In this document: in pieces, positions 63,809-64,000 of the stretch
Layout of the letters: each line of letters opens with the position of its first letter
Numbering within the stretch: the stretch's first letter is position 1
Origin: Loktanella sp. S4079
Lineage (GTDB): Bacteria > Pseudomonadota > Alphaproteobacteria > Rhodobacterales > Rhodobacteraceae
Length of the DNA stretch: 64,000 nucleotides
Direction: 5' to 3'
NCBI RefSeq assembly: GCF_000967725.1
Contig: NZ_JXYE01000001.1
Span: 124,001 to 188,000, forward strand
Made by a program: the position numbers and the translations under genes
Notes under the pieces: model-generated
What the model was told of the DNA's origin: nothing
Databases searched by the model: none
Seen by the model: only the letters and a program-made list of their open reading frames with translations

Positions 63809-64000
63809 TTCCGGTCTTCCATCCAAAAATCAGTGCGACAATTTGAATTGCGAAAACGACCGCGCATAATGCCATGCCCGCCCAAATCGCCCCGTAGACG
63901 GGCCACAAGTGTATCGCGAGCATATTTGTAGTATCGCCGAATTCGATGGCCTCAGCGGCTTTCTTCCATGCCTGACCGCAAAGGACATAGAGCGTCACAA
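63801..64000 (-). CDS. TRAP transporter small permease (DctQ), C-terminal fragment
   Basis: Only the last 66 codons are in the window; the gene runs off the right edge. The visible part, WKKAAEAIEFGDTTNMLAIH followed by a membrane helix (WPVYGAIWAGMALCAVVFAI) and a short basic tail GWKTGND, fits the end of a TRAP-Q protein. The stop overlaps the following dctM start by 8 bases. The call depends on the neighbour as much as on the fragment. Confidence 0.8.
   Translation of the reverse strand, partial: VTLYVLCGQAWKKAAEAIEFGDTTNMLAIHLWPVYGAIWAGMALCAVVFAIQIVALIFGWKTGND

Noticed and set aside
25752-64000. Integrase, transposase, or repeated attachment site that would prove a genomic island
   Set aside because: None was found on reading either strand, so island status is left as a possibility only.
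1-64000. CRISPR array, rRNA operon, prophage or toxin-antitoxin genes
   Set aside because: No regularly spaced repeats, rRNA-like stretches, phage structural proteins or recognisable toxin-antitoxin pairs were noticed.

Overview
The window looks like a chromosomal segment of an alphaproteobacterium, most likely a marine Rhodobacterales (Roseobacter-group) strain. This rests on the gene set rather than on a database search: a petP-petR regulator pair, an NDUFA9-like reductase, a histone-deacetylase-like gene in an operon with xseB-ispA-dxs, a NavAb-type sodium channel gene, TRAP transporters, and a chvE-gguABC operon with a divergent LysR gene. No CRISPR array, insertion sequence, phage gene or rRNA was seen. 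One tRNA gene, tRNA-Leu(CAG), is present.

Left part, 1-25.8 kb, is mostly housekeeping. It holds preT-preA (pyrimidine reduction, preA cut by the window edge), an SDR-type epimerase, a Pr6Pr membrane protein, a one-domain voltage-gated Na+ channel, an isoprenoid operon (HDAC-like, xseB, ispA, dxs), petP-petR, ilvE, two unknown genes, an EamA permease, a fatty acid desaturase, queG with a GST, mtgA, a glutamate synthase operon, uppP and an NDUFA9-like gene. The glutamate synthase operon is unusual: two tandem secreted paralogues of unknown function lie between gltD and gltB.

Right part, 25.8-61 kb, is an almost uninterrupted pectin and plant-sugar utilisation region that begins right after tRNA-Leu. 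From left to right it contains three blocks. The first is a ChvE/GguAB sugar ABC transporter with an oxidative L-arabinose/D-galactose pathway (sugar 1-dehydrogenase, sugar-acid dehydratase, GguC, 2-oxoglutarate-semialdehyde dehydrogenase) and a GbpR-like LysR regulator. The second is an oligogalacturonide block (CE8 pectin esterase, GH105, GH28, a Tog-like ABC importer, GH4) with an AraC regulator. The third is a uronate block (uxuA, uxuB, kduD, kduI, kdgF, secreted PL1 pectate lyase, a TRAP importer, uxaC) with a divergent GntR regulator, kdgK and a GH3 enzyme.

Inferred flow: PL1 cuts pectate outside the cytoplasm, oligomers enter through the Tog-like ABC importer and monomers through the TRAP importer. 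Esterase, GH28, GH105 and GH4 finish depolymerisation inside. KdgF-KduI-KduD and UxaC-UxuB-UxuA bring products to 2-keto-3-deoxygluconate, which KdgK phosphorylates. Side-chain arabinose and galactose are oxidised, arabinose ending at 2-oxoglutarate.

The window ends (61-64 kb) with hglS (2-oxoadipate dioxygenase/decarboxylase) and the permease genes of a second TRAP transporter cut by the edge. Nothing here is obviously an entirely new system. The observations most worth following are the secreted pair inside the glt operon, the Na+ channel, the missing galacturonate steps, a 10-base motif shared by three promoters, and hairpins placed just after each of the three substrate-binding-protein genes.
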